Counted from the first letter of the stretch, positions 34,567 to 47,206 are shown. The stretch: DNA of 64,000 nucleotides from Liolophura sinensis (GCF_032854445.1 NC_088298.1:11955504-12019503); one strand, 5' to 3'. Notes: generated by a model not told the origin, from the letters alone. Numbers and translations are program-made.

Positions 34567-35285
34567 ATTTAGCGCACTTGTTATAGGCTAATATAATAAC
34601 TGTACGCTCTCAATGGCTACTTGCATATTATATTTCACAGCTGTTTCGCACAATATGCACGACCAGGGTGTCTACAAGATTAAAGTGGGAATATGTCAAA
34701 TTTATGTAAAATTTTTCATTTCTACAAAGTGTTTACAATAACATTTCTCACAATCCATAAGCAGCTTAATTTTTTATATCTGATTTTATCTTTTAATAAA
34801 GGAAACAAAATCAGAAAGATTTACGCTTCAAGAGATAACGAATTCATTATGCATACATGACACGTAGCGCACTTTATACTGCTTTCGGAGTTACCTCCCA
34901 TACATGCAATCACGATACGCACCGACAAAGCTCGAGTACTGAGGGGGAAAAAGCTTATATTAACTCTCACAAGAACTTTTATGTTCTACAAATAGATATA
35001 TACAATACAAGAAATGACAACACAAATCGCGGAGAAATCACATAAGCCGTGACGCGAAACTCACTGTACTGTATACAAAGCCGCAAAAGGAATACGCAAA
35101 AATGTTTTTCTACCATTCCAAAAATATAAACTCGAAATTTGTCTCGCACCGCGTGACAGTAATGCCGTTAACGAGACAAATACGTTTTCAGATTAGTCAA
35201 TGGCAAAGGGTGTTGCTGTCAATCAGAACCCTGAAATACACCGACATCAACCAATCAATGATTACGATAGATTCATCATCCTCCT

Positions 35286-35362
35286 ACCATAATACTGTCA
35301 CATAAGTGTAATACTCTTCTGTACGGCATAAAACACCAGTCAAATAAATACATCAATAAATA
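35286..35362 (+). mobile_element. SINE tail fragment
   Basis: 'ctaccataatactgtcacat', 'ttctgtacggcataaaacacc' in part, and 'agtcaaataaata' match the 3' end of family 1, diverged. Confidence 0.6.
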
Positions 35363-36890
35363 GCTTCATCATCCGTCGCACATTTAACGAGACTAGGTTA
35401 AGAAGAAACAAGCTTGTCTGGCATTGATTTAAATGTATGTCACACTGGGAGATAATTAAGTTAAGATAATTAATTTATAGTTAAATTCCTGGAGCATTTC
35501 TCCTATGCCTAGGCTCAACAGATGTACCTGCAACTTTGCCAGTGTTAAGGTCCTAGATAATGCTAATGTTAATATTTTGTAAGGTGTCATCGCTGCTCTA
35601 GTTTAACTATGTTTATCTCTCAGCTCCTACACAGCTGATGTACTTGATCCTAGATGACTTCAAAAGACAAACTATTGCACCGTTTTCAACACTGTGTAAA
35701 AAAGGCATACACAGGAGATATGCGAGGTGTTTTGCGTGCAGAGCTTATCATTACAACTTTCAGTTTTGTTGCTTCACCTCTAGGAACCACTAGGATGATT
35801 TTACATGATCAAATTTCAGTTTTCAGATTCTTTCAAGATTATGGGTATAAACTGTCGCGTAAAGGTTTGACAATTTATAGTAACAAGCCTTTAAGATTTT
35901 GCGGTAAATGTTTTTAAAAAATTTCGTCGGTTTTACAAATTCTCTGTATTGTTTTACATTTTTTTGGACTATTTTCAGTTTCCGTCCATTTTACATTTTT
36001 TGGACTATTTTTAGTTTCTCTGTCCATTTTACATTTTCCGGTCGTTCAACAGAATTGATGACAATACAGAATGCATGTTTAGACCAGTAATGTCTAATAT
36101 TTGGCAATTAACATCACCGCCCATTTGTTGATTTAATTGCGCTTGCTATGTGCGCCAGGGTGCGTGTAATTTCCTATTAATTAATCATTTACATAAACAT
36201 TTAGAATATAAACCTAATTGAGGTTATATTGACATGGGACACCTGCATATCAGTCCATGCACGGGCGAAACCACGCTGTAGAACGAGATTTGCAGGTTAT
36301 CTGGACGACTCGTGTTAACATGAGGGATTTAGCATTACATGAACAATATCCCAATTCAACGGTCACGTGATCATTTGGCAGCTATCATACAGTGTCCGCT
36401 GCTCTGGATTTACTCCCTACGCTATTTTGTTATCTTTACTAGTTGACTGAGACAGAAATGCTAGTTACATGATTTAGTCTTTTTTACGAAGGTTACGGTT
36501 GAAGGGTTTGAAATATAACAGGTCTTTCAATGGACCTTTTGTAAATTTGTTTGCTTTTTAATTCCCATTTAGTCAAATTACATTATCTTCTATAATGTAG
36601 TATAGACACCTATTTCGATCAGAGGTCTACGAAATTTAAATTGGGAAGCCTCGCCTCTTGTGCCATAAAATCATTAAATGCAAACGAACCACCACCAATT
36701 AAGAAATTTATTTCATATGGAGAGGCATTAAAACTGTCAAGGAATATATTTCAACTTCTATCTGATGCTTTTAGAACTTGTTCAACCGAGTAAAATACAT
36801 CTGAAACATTTGTTTCTACTTCAGCTTTACTACTTAATATACACGTATAGACTAGCTACATTTTCTACATTCAAAATGCACGAAACACCT
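35363..36890. other. Intergenic; short 45-55-bp duplication near 35945-36045
   Basis: 'ccattttacattttttgga' and 'ctatttttagtttct' occur about 2.5 times in tandem at 35945-36045. No gene is recognised. The frame at 35654-35917 has no motif. Confidence 0.45.
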
Positions 36891-37029
36891 AGATCTATGT
36901 TTGCATTCGCCGGATATCCATTGAAGTAAAAGATTCCAAGTATAGGTACGGACGTGACGTCATTGCTACTCACTGGACTCAAAGTTACATGTACAACCGT
37001 AAGAGTCTGATTTTTAAGGCTTCCAGGAC

Positions 37030-37212
37030 AGTGGATAAAGATTTTACATTTGACATATGCCTCATATAGGTGTCTCTTTGCCAGTAAGGCAAATCGCACA
37101 TTTTCCCTAATATGGATAAAGGAATCCGCAGTAAACCACCAAGTACATGACAAATTCCCTGACAAGCGAAATAGCAAGATCTGGATTCGAACTGTCGATC
37201 TCATTGTTCAAG
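37030..37212. mobile_element. SINE-related segment with B-box-like motif
   Basis: 'ggaatccgcagtaaaccacc', 'gacaagcgaaatagcaagat' and 'ctggattcgaactg' resemble the 'gtaaaccaccaacc ... ggattcgaac' core seen at 16.6 kb. GGATTCGAACT resembles a polymerase III B box. The minus-strand open frame 36830-37204 crosses it and is not treated as a gene. Confidence 0.45.
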
Positions 37213-38795
37213 GGTCAATAAGCCAGTGCTTTAGGTGTCTGGACCCGAGCAGAACCGTTTTGCTGGATATATGTTGATTTGGCGTTTATATTGTTTGTAT
37301 GGGATAGTTTCTATCTTAGATGGATATATAACAGATTATCCCGGTAATTCAACTTTGTCTGAAATAAATCGCAGTCTGAGCCTCCGCTCTATAGCCTCGT
37401 TGGCGTCTTCAAACCTTTGGTTTAATTAATACTTAATACAGCTCAATTAATACAGATATGCACAAGATATGCACAAGATATACAGATATGCACAAAATGA
37501 TTCTAACCATCACCTGAAACAATTTTATCGATAAATGCTGATTAAATAGACACCAGTGATGGGGTAAGGCCTAAACAAACCTACGCGAATAACTCATGTT
37601 GAAAAGGTCAAGCTTGTCTCGAGGTGGCGGTGATGTAAAGCGAGGGTAGAGCAGCACACGCGCTGTGAGGAGTACGGGTGACAGTAAACGATCGACGACG
37701 CTCGGGTGACCGTTTGCTCAACATTCGTTGAAGGCCACTTGTCTTCTGTTTGTATGGTTCGCCTGCAAAATCTATGATGGCTGACAGCTTTCATTTATGA
37801 CACCTACCTTAACAAAACCGCGCCCTTTGCTGCGTCATTTATAAAATCTACACAATTTAAATGGGCGTGTTGCAACCGATGCGAGAGTCATGGCAGACAT
37901 ATTAATTACGTTAGCCATTAAAATACCAGATTCTCTCTGAATTGGGAGATAACATTAGAAGAATGTTGAAATGAGTATCCGGTTATCTCTCGGAAAGGCA
38001 GCACACTCCGTGTGCAGTTTAGACCGAAAATTCCTTTTACTGTCTCGCGAGAAAAACAAAGTTCTACGAGACTACATACACCTGTCTGGTGTGACCCCGG
38101 GAAATGGTTGACCTTATGGTCAGTTCAAGGTTCAGCTGAGGGCCTAGAAGAGATTATGTGCTAACGCTGTGACAGTCAGAGATCGGAGAAGACCCACAAG
38201 AAAAGGAAAAAAGTTATTAGTAGGAAATGTCAGGAATGTTGTTAACTAAGTCGCGTGTATAGGCCACTCGCGGAGGGCTACACATAATGTCGCGGACTGA
38301 GTGACAGGGTAGGCCTATATAGCTATAGTGAAGAAGGTCATTCTGTGGTGAGGCTGTGAGTGGGGAAAAAGAGCATTCGTATATAATAGAAACACTGCAC
38401 AATTAATAAAAACAAGCTTAAACAGGCTATTCTGCAGATTTTGGGCAAAATATCCATATTCGTTAATGAGATCAAATTTTTACTACCTACCAAGAATAGG
38501 TCAACTTAATGCCTTTCTGAAAATATCGGATTCGTACCTGTATTCTATATGTTGTGAATGAAAATTGTTTAGGCTATTCTAACGTAGTAGCAAAACTTGC
38601 ATTGGATTTGCGCTGATTGATTTTTTGGGCTCAAATTCTCCAGTGTAGTCTCTTTTAAGGGTGAAACATTGTTTATGTGCAACAGCGCTGCTACATCTTG
38701 ACTGCATTTCCACCTCATATAAAGCTAGCCCTTTCATTCAGTGGGAAGACGGCATACTTCTTAACCCCGCGAGATGGCCCTAGTGTGAAGCCAGA
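37213..38795. other. Intergenic; nothing recognised
   Basis: A small internal duplication ('acagatatgcacaagata') lies at 37452-37495. No exon or mobile element is supportable. Confidence 0.4.
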
Positions 38796-38801
38796 CATTG
38801 T

Positions 38802-39080
38802 ATTTATTTATTTATTTATTTGATTGATTTGCCGTACTCAAGAATATTTCACTTACACGACGGCGGCCAGTATTATGGTGGGAGGAAACCGGGCAGAGCC
38901 CGGGAGGAAACCCACGATCATCCGTAGGTTGCTTGCAGACCTTCCCACGTACGGCCGGAGAGGAAGCCAGCATGAGTTTGACTTGAACTCAAAGCGACCG
39001 CATTGGTGAGAGAATCCTGGGCCATTACGCTGCGCTAGCGCGCTAACCAACTGAGCCATGGAGGCCGAGCCGCGGAGGCC
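38802..39080 (-). mobile_element. Full-length family-1 SINE with duplicated head end
   Basis: ATTT tail, 'gccgtactcaagaatatttc', 'gacggcggccagtattatgg', 'acggccggagaggaagccag', and the head 'gcgctagcgcgctaaccaac ... gagccatggaggcc'. The head's last bases are followed by a second 'gagccgcggaggcc', so the 5' end looks duplicated. Short direct repeats CATTGT at 38796-38801 and 39081-39086 are a likely TSD. Confidence 0.88.
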
Positions 39081-39419
39081 CATTGTTACGTCAAGAATTG
39101 ATTGTAACACAACGGTTTTTTTTTTATTTTATTAACCGGAAAATATGGATGATTCCAAAACAATAGAATACAGCTTATTGTAGCGTAAATTTGACGGAAT
39201 TAAATTAATATGTTTGTGAAGATTTTCGCACACGTTTTGGTACACGCGTTTAAAGCACACATGAAATTTTTTGCGCATGTGTAAAGTTTTAATTAAAAAT
39301 CCTAAAGAGTATAAATGTAACGAAAAGAAGTGCAGAAAATTCAAGGTGGGACAGACGGACAATTTGACAGACATGTTTGCGGAAGATCTATAGTCCCCAC
39401 CGTTATAAATATATATATT

Positions 39420-39475
39420 TTTTTTTTATTTATTTGATTGGTGTTTTACGCCGTACTCAAGAATAAAATAAATAA
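39420..39475 (-). mobile_element. Very short SINE 3' end
   Basis: 'gattggtgttttacgccgta' and 'ctcaagaata' after a T-rich run, then AAAT sequence. Only the last ~40 bases of the SINE are present. Confidence 0.7.
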
Positions 39476-39614
39476 ATAAGCTACACATATACGATATATA
39501 CCTTTTGTCATACGCATGGCCATTACTTAAATTGTAAATGAAAGTAATACGCCAAAAGATACTAAATTTTACTTGAAAATTCACTGGTTTGTTATGGCGG
39601 AATAGAGACGGTAC

Positions 39615-40460
39615 AGAACAATGCCTTGATATGGAGAACGCAGAACACAATAACATGATATCGGCATTACAGAGTAAAACACAATAACATGATATCGGCA
39701 TTACAGAGTAGTTTCACGATATGGACAACATAAAATAATAACATGATATCGGCAGTACAGAGCAATTTCACGATATGGGCAACACAGAACATTAACATGA
39801 TATCGGCAGTACGGAGTAATTTCACGATATGGGCAACACATAACAATAGCATGATATTGGCAGTACAGAATAATAACATGGTATCGGTAGAATAGTGCTA
39901 TTTCAAGACATGGGCAACACAAAGCCGCCAAGAACACTCCTTGATATCTGCTGTCGAGAACATTAACTGGGAACCGCATCTGAAAAGATTGCCTAGTTCC
40001 TATAGTTGTGAACATAGCTTGGTATTTGCCGTCAATGATATTGTCTAATACCCACAATCGAGAGCTATGCCTGATATCTGCAGTCGAACCAATGCTTGAT
40101 ATCTGCAGACGAAAACAATGCCTGATATCTGCAGTCGAAAACAATACTTGATATCTGCAGTCGAAAACAATACTTGATATCTGCGGTCGAAAACAATGCC
40201 TGATATCTGCTGTCGAGAACACTGACTTGTATTTGCAATAAAGAACGTCACCTGGTATCTGCAGACGAAAACAATGCCTTGATATCTTCAGACGAAAGCA
40301 ATGCCTGATATCTGCTGTCGAGAACACTGACTTGTATTTGCAATAGAGAACATCACTTGGTATCTGCAGATGAAAACAATGCTTGATATCTGCAGACGAA
40401 AACAATCTCCTATTTGGCAATCAAAACCATTGTTTAATGTCGATAAATCGCCTGATATCG
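39615..40460. repeat. 26/27-bp GATATC-rich tandem array with 54-bp dimers
   Basis: Left part (39615-39935): 27-base units 'atgatatcggcagtacagag' alternate with 'acgatatgggcaacacagaa' types, making 54-base dimers. Right part (40020-40460): 26-base units built on 'tgatatctgcagtcgaaaac' with exact 26-base steps (40098, 40124, 40150). Most units keep GATATC or GATATCTGCAG. The open minus-strand frame 39701-40420 (239 codons) follows from the repeat. Confidence 0.9.
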
Positions 40461-40701
40461 ACAGAAGAAAAGCAAACAATATATTAAATAAAGAGTTGCC
40501 ATAAGCATTTTATACAAAATAATATGTCATGCTAACATCAACAAAACACGTGTTGATGTAATATAAGCCGGACGTATTGACACATAGTCTGGCGATATTA
40601 GTGCAGATGGAACAAGGTTCAGCAGGTTAATAATGACTGATTTATTCGTTTATTCATTTATCTGAGTGGTGTTTTAGCAAAAACAACGAACCTTAATTTC
40701 G

Positions 40702-40966
40702 GATGAGGCGGCCTCCGTGGCTCAATTGGTTAGCGCGCTAGCGCAGCGTAATGACCCAGGAGCCTCTCACCAATGCGGTCGCTGTGAGCTCAAGTCAGGC
40801 TCATGCTGGCTTCCTCTCCGGCCGTACGTCTGCAAGCAACCTGCGGATGATCGTGGGTTGTCACCCGGCTCTGCCCGGATTCCTCCCACCATAATTCTGG
40901 CCGCCGTCGTATAAGTTAAATATTCTTGAGTACGGCGTAAAACACCAATCAAATAAAGTAAATAAC
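40702..40966 (+). mobile_element. Full-length family-1 SINE with approximate TSD
   Basis: Head 'ggcctccgtggctcaattgg' (A-box-like TGGCTCAATTGGT), 'gtaatgacccaggagcctct', the B-box region, 'tgctggcttcctctccggcc', and the 3' domain ending 'gtacggcgtaaaacaccaat' plus AAAT. Direct repeats TAATTTCG at about 40694-40701 and 40967-40974 flank it. There is one internal rearrangement at 'ctcaagtcaggctcatgctgg'. Confidence 0.9.
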
Positions 40967-40978
40967 TAATTTCGCATG

Positions 40979-41934
40979 CATTTTGGCTCAAATGTACGCT
41001 AATATACGTATTAACAGTGTCCAAAATATTAAATTCTGCGGATTTTCTTTATCACCAAATTGAATTCTCCCTGTGCTCTCTATTCCCATGCACCTTACCT
41101 ACTTGCATGTTCATGTACAAGAGCACCTGTAAACGTTGAACTAACACCAAAGCCTCTTTTAGACTTCATACATGAACATATGCACATTATGTACACCTTA
41201 TACGTGACAAGTTGAACAGTCTGAGCGTGGTGTAAATGTGGGCCTGTGTGTATGCAAAAATGTAACGGATGTATAATTTTTATCAACTTCGCCGAAAATA
41301 ACTTTTAATAAGGAGATCATTGTTATTCAAATTCACAACTGTGCCCAATGCACGGAGAATATTCATTAGAGAGAGAGAGAGAGCCAGTCATATCGTCTCT
41401 GATCAACAGATGCTGGCATAGCACGTGCTGAACACAGAACGGGGATTTTTGTAAGGAATGCGTGCAAAAAAATAGAATAAAAGAATATATTATAGAATGT
41501 TACGTGTGAGCGATTACAGTAATTTTTGTATTTAATACACAAAACAAAGAACAGAGATTCTACAGCATGTGTACAATAGCTTATTTATTTAGCATTGTGC
41601 ACCATCTGTTTTATGTACAATCAGACATGTGCTATTTGCAGAAGTCATGCTAATAATCTAAGTGGTTATACAAAGTCAGGTTAGCTAATTCTTCAGGAAT
41701 CCACTGCTCATGATTAAGAACACGAGGCCGTGAACTCGGATCACGTACTATCAAATCTTTTCATTGTCGTGAGTGTTTCCTTGTCTCATTGTTCACGTAG
41801 GCATGACTTCAAGGTCTAAACTGCTAAATCTACACGGACTAATATCGTTCATCTGAAATGTAACTTCCGCTATATGGCGATTTCTATTATAATAAATATT
41901 TGTTTGTTTTCTGATGTATGAACATGCGGTATTT
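40979..41934. other. Intergenic; short (GA)n only
   Basis: An AG-dinucleotide run at about 41370-41384. No gene or mobile element is supportable. Confidence 0.45.
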
Positions 41935-42110
41935 TAGCCGTGTTTAAGAATAGTTCACTCTCATGACTGCAGTCACGGCTGTAGATGGAGGAAACCGGAC
42001 AGAGCTTAGTGAAACAATGCAGGCTAAATGACCAACCTCCTGATTTAAGGCCGCAGTCGGGCAAGCAGCAGCTGGATTTGAACACGTGCTCTCATTGGTC
42101 CCATCAAGAT
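41935..42110 (-). mobile_element. Diverged family-1 SINE in inverted orientation to its neighbour
   Basis: 'tttaagaatagttcactctc', 'ggaggaaaccggacagagct' and 'gctggatttgaacacgtgct' match family 1 in reverse complement with many changes. A plus-strand copy follows at once. Confidence 0.6.
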
Positions 42111-42122
42111 TTAAAGAAATCA

Positions 42123-42227
42123 ATTCCTCCCACCATAATGCTGGCAGCCGTCGTAAAAGTAAAATATTCTTGAGTACGGCGTAAAACAAAAATCAAATAA
42201 ATAAATAAATAAATAAATGACGGAAGC
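42123..42227 (+). mobile_element. 5'-truncated family-1 SINE with 7-bp TSD
   Basis: 'cctcccaccataatgctggc', 'gccgtcgtaaaagtaaaata', 'gtacggcgtaaaac' and a long AAAT tail. Perfect GAAATCA repeats at 42116-42122 and 42228-42234. Confidence 0.85.
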
Positions 42228-42321
42228 GAAATCAGTCTGCCTGTCTGTGTGATCCACATCTATTCAACCAATCGACCAATAGCTGATAGGTAAGAGTTTC
42301 AAATACTGTGTAATACACTTT

Positions 42322-42705
42322 AGGAGACGGCTTCGGTGGCCCAATGGTGAGAGCGACCCCCTCGAAATCGGGAGACCCTGGGATCAAACCCAGTCATACC
42401 AAATACTTTAAACATGGCACTTGCTGCAGCCTCGTTTTGGCGCTGAGCGCTGAGAGGCTAGGACAAGGAAAAAGGACTGGTTGGCTCGGAGTCAGGCGCA
42501 TAGATTCAGTATAAATTGATTGGGTGAGGTGTAATGTCTGGTGTCTTCGGTGATACTTCAGTGGCGGTAGCAATTTGGGGAGGATGGACTCGCCCTGCCA
42601 CGAGAAGACGCAATAAATGTACCTAATGACTCCTCGTCGCTATAAGGCTGAAAACTTGTTAAGCACGTTGTAAAACCCCAAGCATACATACATGCATATA
42701 CATTA
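42322..42705 (+). mobile_element. Family-2 SINE with preserved tRNA-like head
   Basis: 'ggcttcggtggcccaatggt' with an A-box-like TGGCCCAATGGT, 'cctcgaaatcgggagaccct', B-box-like gggatcaaaccc, then 'gtcataccaaa', 'gaggatggactcgccctgcc', 'ggctgaaaacttgttaagca' and 'gtaaaaccccaag', ending in a CATA-rich tail. The head gives the tRNA ancestry missing from the copies at 10.3 and 18.7 kb. Confidence 0.82.
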
Positions 42706-44700
42706 GGCAATGAGACGTCACAAAAGATCACCGCACTAGTATAAACAACACTCATTCTGTGTGTAAGTATGTAGTATATATGTCTGCACACTGTTTGAAT
42801 CAGTCTGGTGAAGTTGCAGAAAGTTTCTAATAAAATCTAATACTTATTCATTGCTTTACCTGTATATATAATGTTTAGCTTGTGAATTAAATTGTTATTG
42901 TATACATTAGCTAGGTTCTTTTGTCAAGTTTAATGTTTGAATAATGCAGTTTAAACCGAAAACATTGTACATGTAGAAGGCGATCGAAGTTGCCCCACTT
43001 TTTCCTCCAGGTGTCTGGGCATTGTTTTACACGCTGAGGTCACCCAGCCACGGTTGACGGGATGGCTGTCAGCCGTGGCCCTTCGTCGAAGGTATGTTAT
43101 AGCTGGGCCGTAGATCTCGTGTACCTGACCCGCTCACCGCGTCACGACAGATATCCACGGGCTGCGGGCGAGGGCAGACACGGACATCTGCGCTAATTGT
43201 GTGTGCGGACAGGTGACCCTCAGGATTGGATATGTTAGGGCAAACTTACGCCCCACCTGTGGTGACTGGATTCAGATTCACCTAGCTTTCACCTGTATGT
43301 AAGTTACTCTCATATACCAAAACGCATCCATTGTTATATATTTTCATAGATTAAGTTTGAGCCGGAAACTTGGAAAACCTGGCACCCGCTTCACTTCTAT
43401 AGAGTACATATGCATGTATACGTCCTTTATGCGCGTAACTAGCAAGGCGACGTAACACTTTCAGCACTAGTCGACTGTGGTTACGTGTGCGATGTAGTTA
43501 CACGCACGTTGTAGATGTAAGACACGTGCACTAAGAGCAAAGCATTAATGTCTTTTGACTTGTTTAATTGATCCGGCTACTTTATTAAGATGTACAAAGT
43601 CATTCTGTAAGCTCAGTGGGAATATACAGGACTTTAAGATGCTGTAATTGAACACGCACGAGCCTATTTGGGGAGATAGAGAGACACTGAGCAAAATGCT
43701 GGACACTGCGCCACAGCGACGTAAGTTTGAAGATCACTTGTAGTGTATATTTGCTTCAGGCTGCGTAAAGTGAGTATCCACTGAACACAGGTGAGTGAGG
43801 GAGAGTTAGAAGAGGGGGAGGGGGAGGCGGGAGAGGTGGAAAGGCCAGTGATGCACTAAGTGACAGATGACAGAGCCCAGCCGGGTTAAAGGCCTGGGCA
43901 GACGTATGCAGGTAAATGGAATCTAAAGCGATTTGGAGATGTCTTAGAAGAAAACCCTGTAGAATGACCTCTAGATCTGTGTTATAGAGGAACAGAGCAT
44001 TTTCTCCTCCTTCCCACCCTTACACTGGCTTGTTCATGTTGTCTGTGTTTGACGGGGGTGTTTGTCTTGGACGGGTTGGGAATCAGTGAGGGACAGAGAC
44101 GGTTTAGCGGTAACCCTCTAAATCTATATCTGCTATAGACAACCCCTACACGGCATCGTAGCCTTAACGCCCCTTCCCCCTGCGGAAATCTGGTCTAAAC
44201 TCGAGTTATTGACGGACAGAATCTCCGGACTGTTGTAAGGGAGAGAGAGATAGAAAAGGAAACAAACAATATTATCTCCGGTAAAAATGAATAGTCATGG
44301 AATAGGGGAGAAGTGACAAGTATCTGGTAGCATGTCCATAAAGGATGCAGACGAGAGCGGTTTCAACATGCAAGTCCAAACTGACGGAGACGTTTACAAA
44401 ACATTACATGCTACTTGGCATACAGTTTACAATGGAAATACCAAGAATGCACGAATGTGTAACAAAGGAACGTATACGACTAAAATAATGTTACTCATTG
44501 TAAACTTCTAATATGCATAAGCTGAATGCAGACTGTGGGACAAATCGCAATGAATGTCAGATATACAGCTGGCCAAGAGCACTGGTAATTTGTATTTACG
44601 CAGTCATTTATTTATTTCATTCATTTATTAATTCATTAATAAATATTATTTTTGGTTTTTCGCCGTGCGGCGGGTTTGTCCTTGCTTTGAAGAAATCCTA
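42706..44700. other. Candidate 5' region of the EGF-domain gene; splice-like signals only
   Basis: A less AT-rich stretch. At 43011-43091 a strong acceptor ('ccactttttcctccag') and a GTATGT donor bracket 81 bases with one open frame. At 43721 a GTAAGT donor follows 'gcgccacagcgac'. Either could be a non-coding first exon for the gene whose signal-peptide exon begins at 47101, since that exon starts with a splice acceptor. A GGGGGA-rich stretch lies near 43812-43845. I cannot choose between them. Confidence 0.3.
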
Positions 44701-44705
44701 CACAA

Positions 44706-45065
44706 ATTGAACATGCACGCACTCCCGACCAGGTTGTTAATCAATACATTGATCTTGAATATGTACGCACTCTCGACCACTTTGTTAATCAATACATTGA
44801 TCTTGAACATGTACGCACTCTCGACCACGTTGTTAATCAATACATTGATCTTGAACATGTAAGATCTCTCGATCACATTGTTAATCAATACATTGATCTT
44901 GAATATGTACGCACTCTCGACCACGTTGTTAATCTATACATTGATCTTGAACATGTAAGCACTCTTGACCACATTGTTAATCAATACGTTGATCTTGAAC
45001 ATGTACGCACTCTCGACCACATTGTTAATCAATACATTGATCTTGAACATGTATGCACTCTCGGG
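44706..45065. repeat. 48-bp tandem repeat, about 7.5 copies
   Basis: 'cgcactctcgaccacgttgt' plus 'taatcaatacattgatcttg' plus 'aacatgta' repeats with an exact 48-base step (44718, 44766). Because 48 is a multiple of three, open frames occur on both strands (16-residue repeats), and I treat them as by-products. Confidence 0.94.
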
Positions 45066-45141
45066 AAAACATTCCGTTAAATCTAACAGAAAGTCAGTTG
45101 TTTGAGCGATTATAAAATGTAATCTGTCACATATTCTATTA

Positions 45142-45373
45142 TTTATTTATTTATTTATTTGATTGGTGTTTTACGCCGTACTCAAGAATATTTCACATAT
45201 ACGACGGCGGCCAGCATTATGGTGGAAGGAAGCCGGGCAGAGTCCGGGGGAAACCCACGACCATCCGTAGGTGTCTGCAAGACCTCCTCACGTAAGGCCG
45301 GAGAGAAAGCCAGCATGAGCTGGACTTGAACTCACAGCGACCGCATTGGTGAGAGACTCCTGGGTCATTACGC
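45142..45373 (-). mobile_element. Family-1 SINE, 5'-truncated, 7-bp TSD
   Basis: ATTT tail, 'gattggtgttttacgccgta', 'acggcggccagcattatggt', 'cgtaaggccggagagaaagc', ending inside the head at 'gggtcattacgc'. Direct repeats TCTATTA at 45135-45141 and 45374-45380. Confidence 0.9.
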
Positions 45374-45380
45374 TCTATTA

Positions 45381-47100
45381 ATTACAATAATGGACATGAA
45401 ACAGTATTATTTTACAATAACAACACAGTTTAACATCACTCAGACAACAGACTTTCAATTAAAATGAACACATACTTTTTTCGAGTGTATATAGGGGCCC
45501 AAGAACAATGTTAATCGGGAAGCTAACCGGATGATCTGTTATGCATGTAGATGTGAATTTATTTCACATTCTCTACATCATATATAACACGCATGAATTG
45601 TCATCTATACCTTTCACATCTGGGAAAGCTGGTCGGTAATTTGTCATCGGTTTAACCTGCGCACTCCAGTTTAATTCACCTATGAAAACTAAAGTGTCTC
45701 CCATTCCCTGGAATTCCTTATGTCGTATTACACAGCTGGGTATTAGTTAATAAAACATATTTATAAGGGGGAATAGAGCACTGCGTTTGTCTGTCACAGA
45801 TTTGGATAATGTCGACGTTGTTTGATAATGAACATTGAAAAAAGCAAAAAAAAAAAAGAAAAAAAAACCCCACAGTCACTTACCGGAAATCTTTTTCCGC
45901 CAATAATATACTTCTAGCTGAGACTTACCTGTAGCTGATTCACACTTGTGAGACATTAATTAACTGTTCGTCTTTTGCAGATTGCCTGGCTCGTACACTG
46001 TATAAACATCGCGTGTGTGGTGGTGTGTTCTAGTGTATGTACGAGCGGTTGTCGTTTTGTATTTTACAACGACAGGATCGAAACTGTGGAGAGAAGTGAC
46101 TGCACTAACTGGCTCGTCGTATTTTTTTGGCTGCGAACATCGCGTTTTACTGATAACTGAACACTCTCACAGTCTGTATGCCCGGCTTACTGTGACAAGA
46201 ATGTTTTACCTGGTGTGAGAATATACCATAGAAGATTGAGTGTATGACTTAAGACGCAACCCTGGCTAACGCATGCGAGTAGTAAGAAATATCGTGTGAC
46301 ATACACCTCGTGAAATTCCCTCAGGCTCTTCGCATGTGCACCCGCACTTAGCTCAGTGTGCTTCTCACAGCCTGACCTGCAGCACTTAAACGAGGCTTGA
46401 GACCATTAGCGATCTCCTAGTATTCGAGAAATAGTAAGAGGTTGCCTTCTGCAAGATATGTTCAAAGTGATTCTCCTGTGGATCGATTTATCAGTGTTTG
46501 AACACGTGGATTATTATACAAGCATTGAGTTTAAGTGTGAAAAGTATGGAACTGTTGACTTACTCTTAGATTGGCGTGTTTGAACAACCGTACATAGAAA
46601 ATCATTTCACGTGCCTTATTGACAGCTAGAACAGCTGGACTAACGGAGTTTTTAACAAACGGCCTGTCATGTGAGTTACTGGCGGGCACATCAGCTGGAT
46701 TGACAGCCGAATTGTTGCACATTGGAACAGCAGCAGTGATGAACAACGGAGTCATCGGATGACAATTTGCCCTGAACAACGCCTTCAGCAGCACTGATTT
46801 ATGGCTGTTCTTGAACTACTGGGTTCTGTTTTGGAAATGATATTTGGAGAATACTAAAGTTTTTATCTCAAAATATTTGTGAAAATCTGTGTGTAGAATT
46901 GTTCACTACTTCTCGGCGTGTTTTATGTTACTTTTCCTCTGAATTGCCCTTTTAAAGGAGGCACAACGTATGTCAGTGTTTATGAATGGTTACACTTGCC
47001 CACACTTATGTATGCGGAAACTGCTGTACTACATAGCTGATATACATGTCGGTGTGTTAAACCTGTACAAGCCGTCGTCGCCCCCACCACATTTTTATAG
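45381..47100. other. Region upstream of the signal-peptide exon
   Basis: No coding exon is recognised. An acceptor-like 'ctgttcgtcttttgcag' ends at 45980. The last bases before 47101 ('gcccccaccacatttttatag') form a good acceptor. A short A-rich stretch lies at 45838-45868. Confidence 0.4.
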
Positions 47101-47121
47101 TCCGTGAGTGTCACGGCCAAC

Positions 47122-47206
47122 ATGGCGGTCTGCACCTGGAGCCTTACCCGTTATCTACTGCTCTTCTCAGTCCTCTTCCTCGTTATCCACGCACAGATCA
47201 TCACCA
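47122..47206 (+). CDS. Signal-peptide exon of a secreted or membrane protein
   Basis: The exon starts at the acceptor ending at 47100, has a 21-base untranslated lead, and an ATG at 47122 in good context (caacATGG). It encodes MAVCTWSLTRYLLLFSVLFL followed by VIHAQIIT, a classic signal peptide: short N-region with Arg10, a hydrophobic core at 11-22, and likely cleavage after Ala24. The donor GTAAGT begins at 47207. The coding part is 85 bases, so it ends in phase 1. The next EGF-like exon in the window (63023) begins in phase 1, and joining them gives an uninterrupted Arg codon. I infer that both belong to one gene, although further exons could lie between. Confidence 0.75.

Noticed and set aside
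36830-37204. Minus-strand 124-codon open frame
   Set aside because: Overlaps a SINE-related segment with a B-box-like motif. No recognisable domain.
39701-40420. Minus-strand 239-codon open frame
   Set aside because: Made of 26/27-bp repeat units. No domain or start support.
44646-44924. Open frames on both strands with 16-residue repeats
   Set aside because: By-product of the 48-bp tandem repeat.
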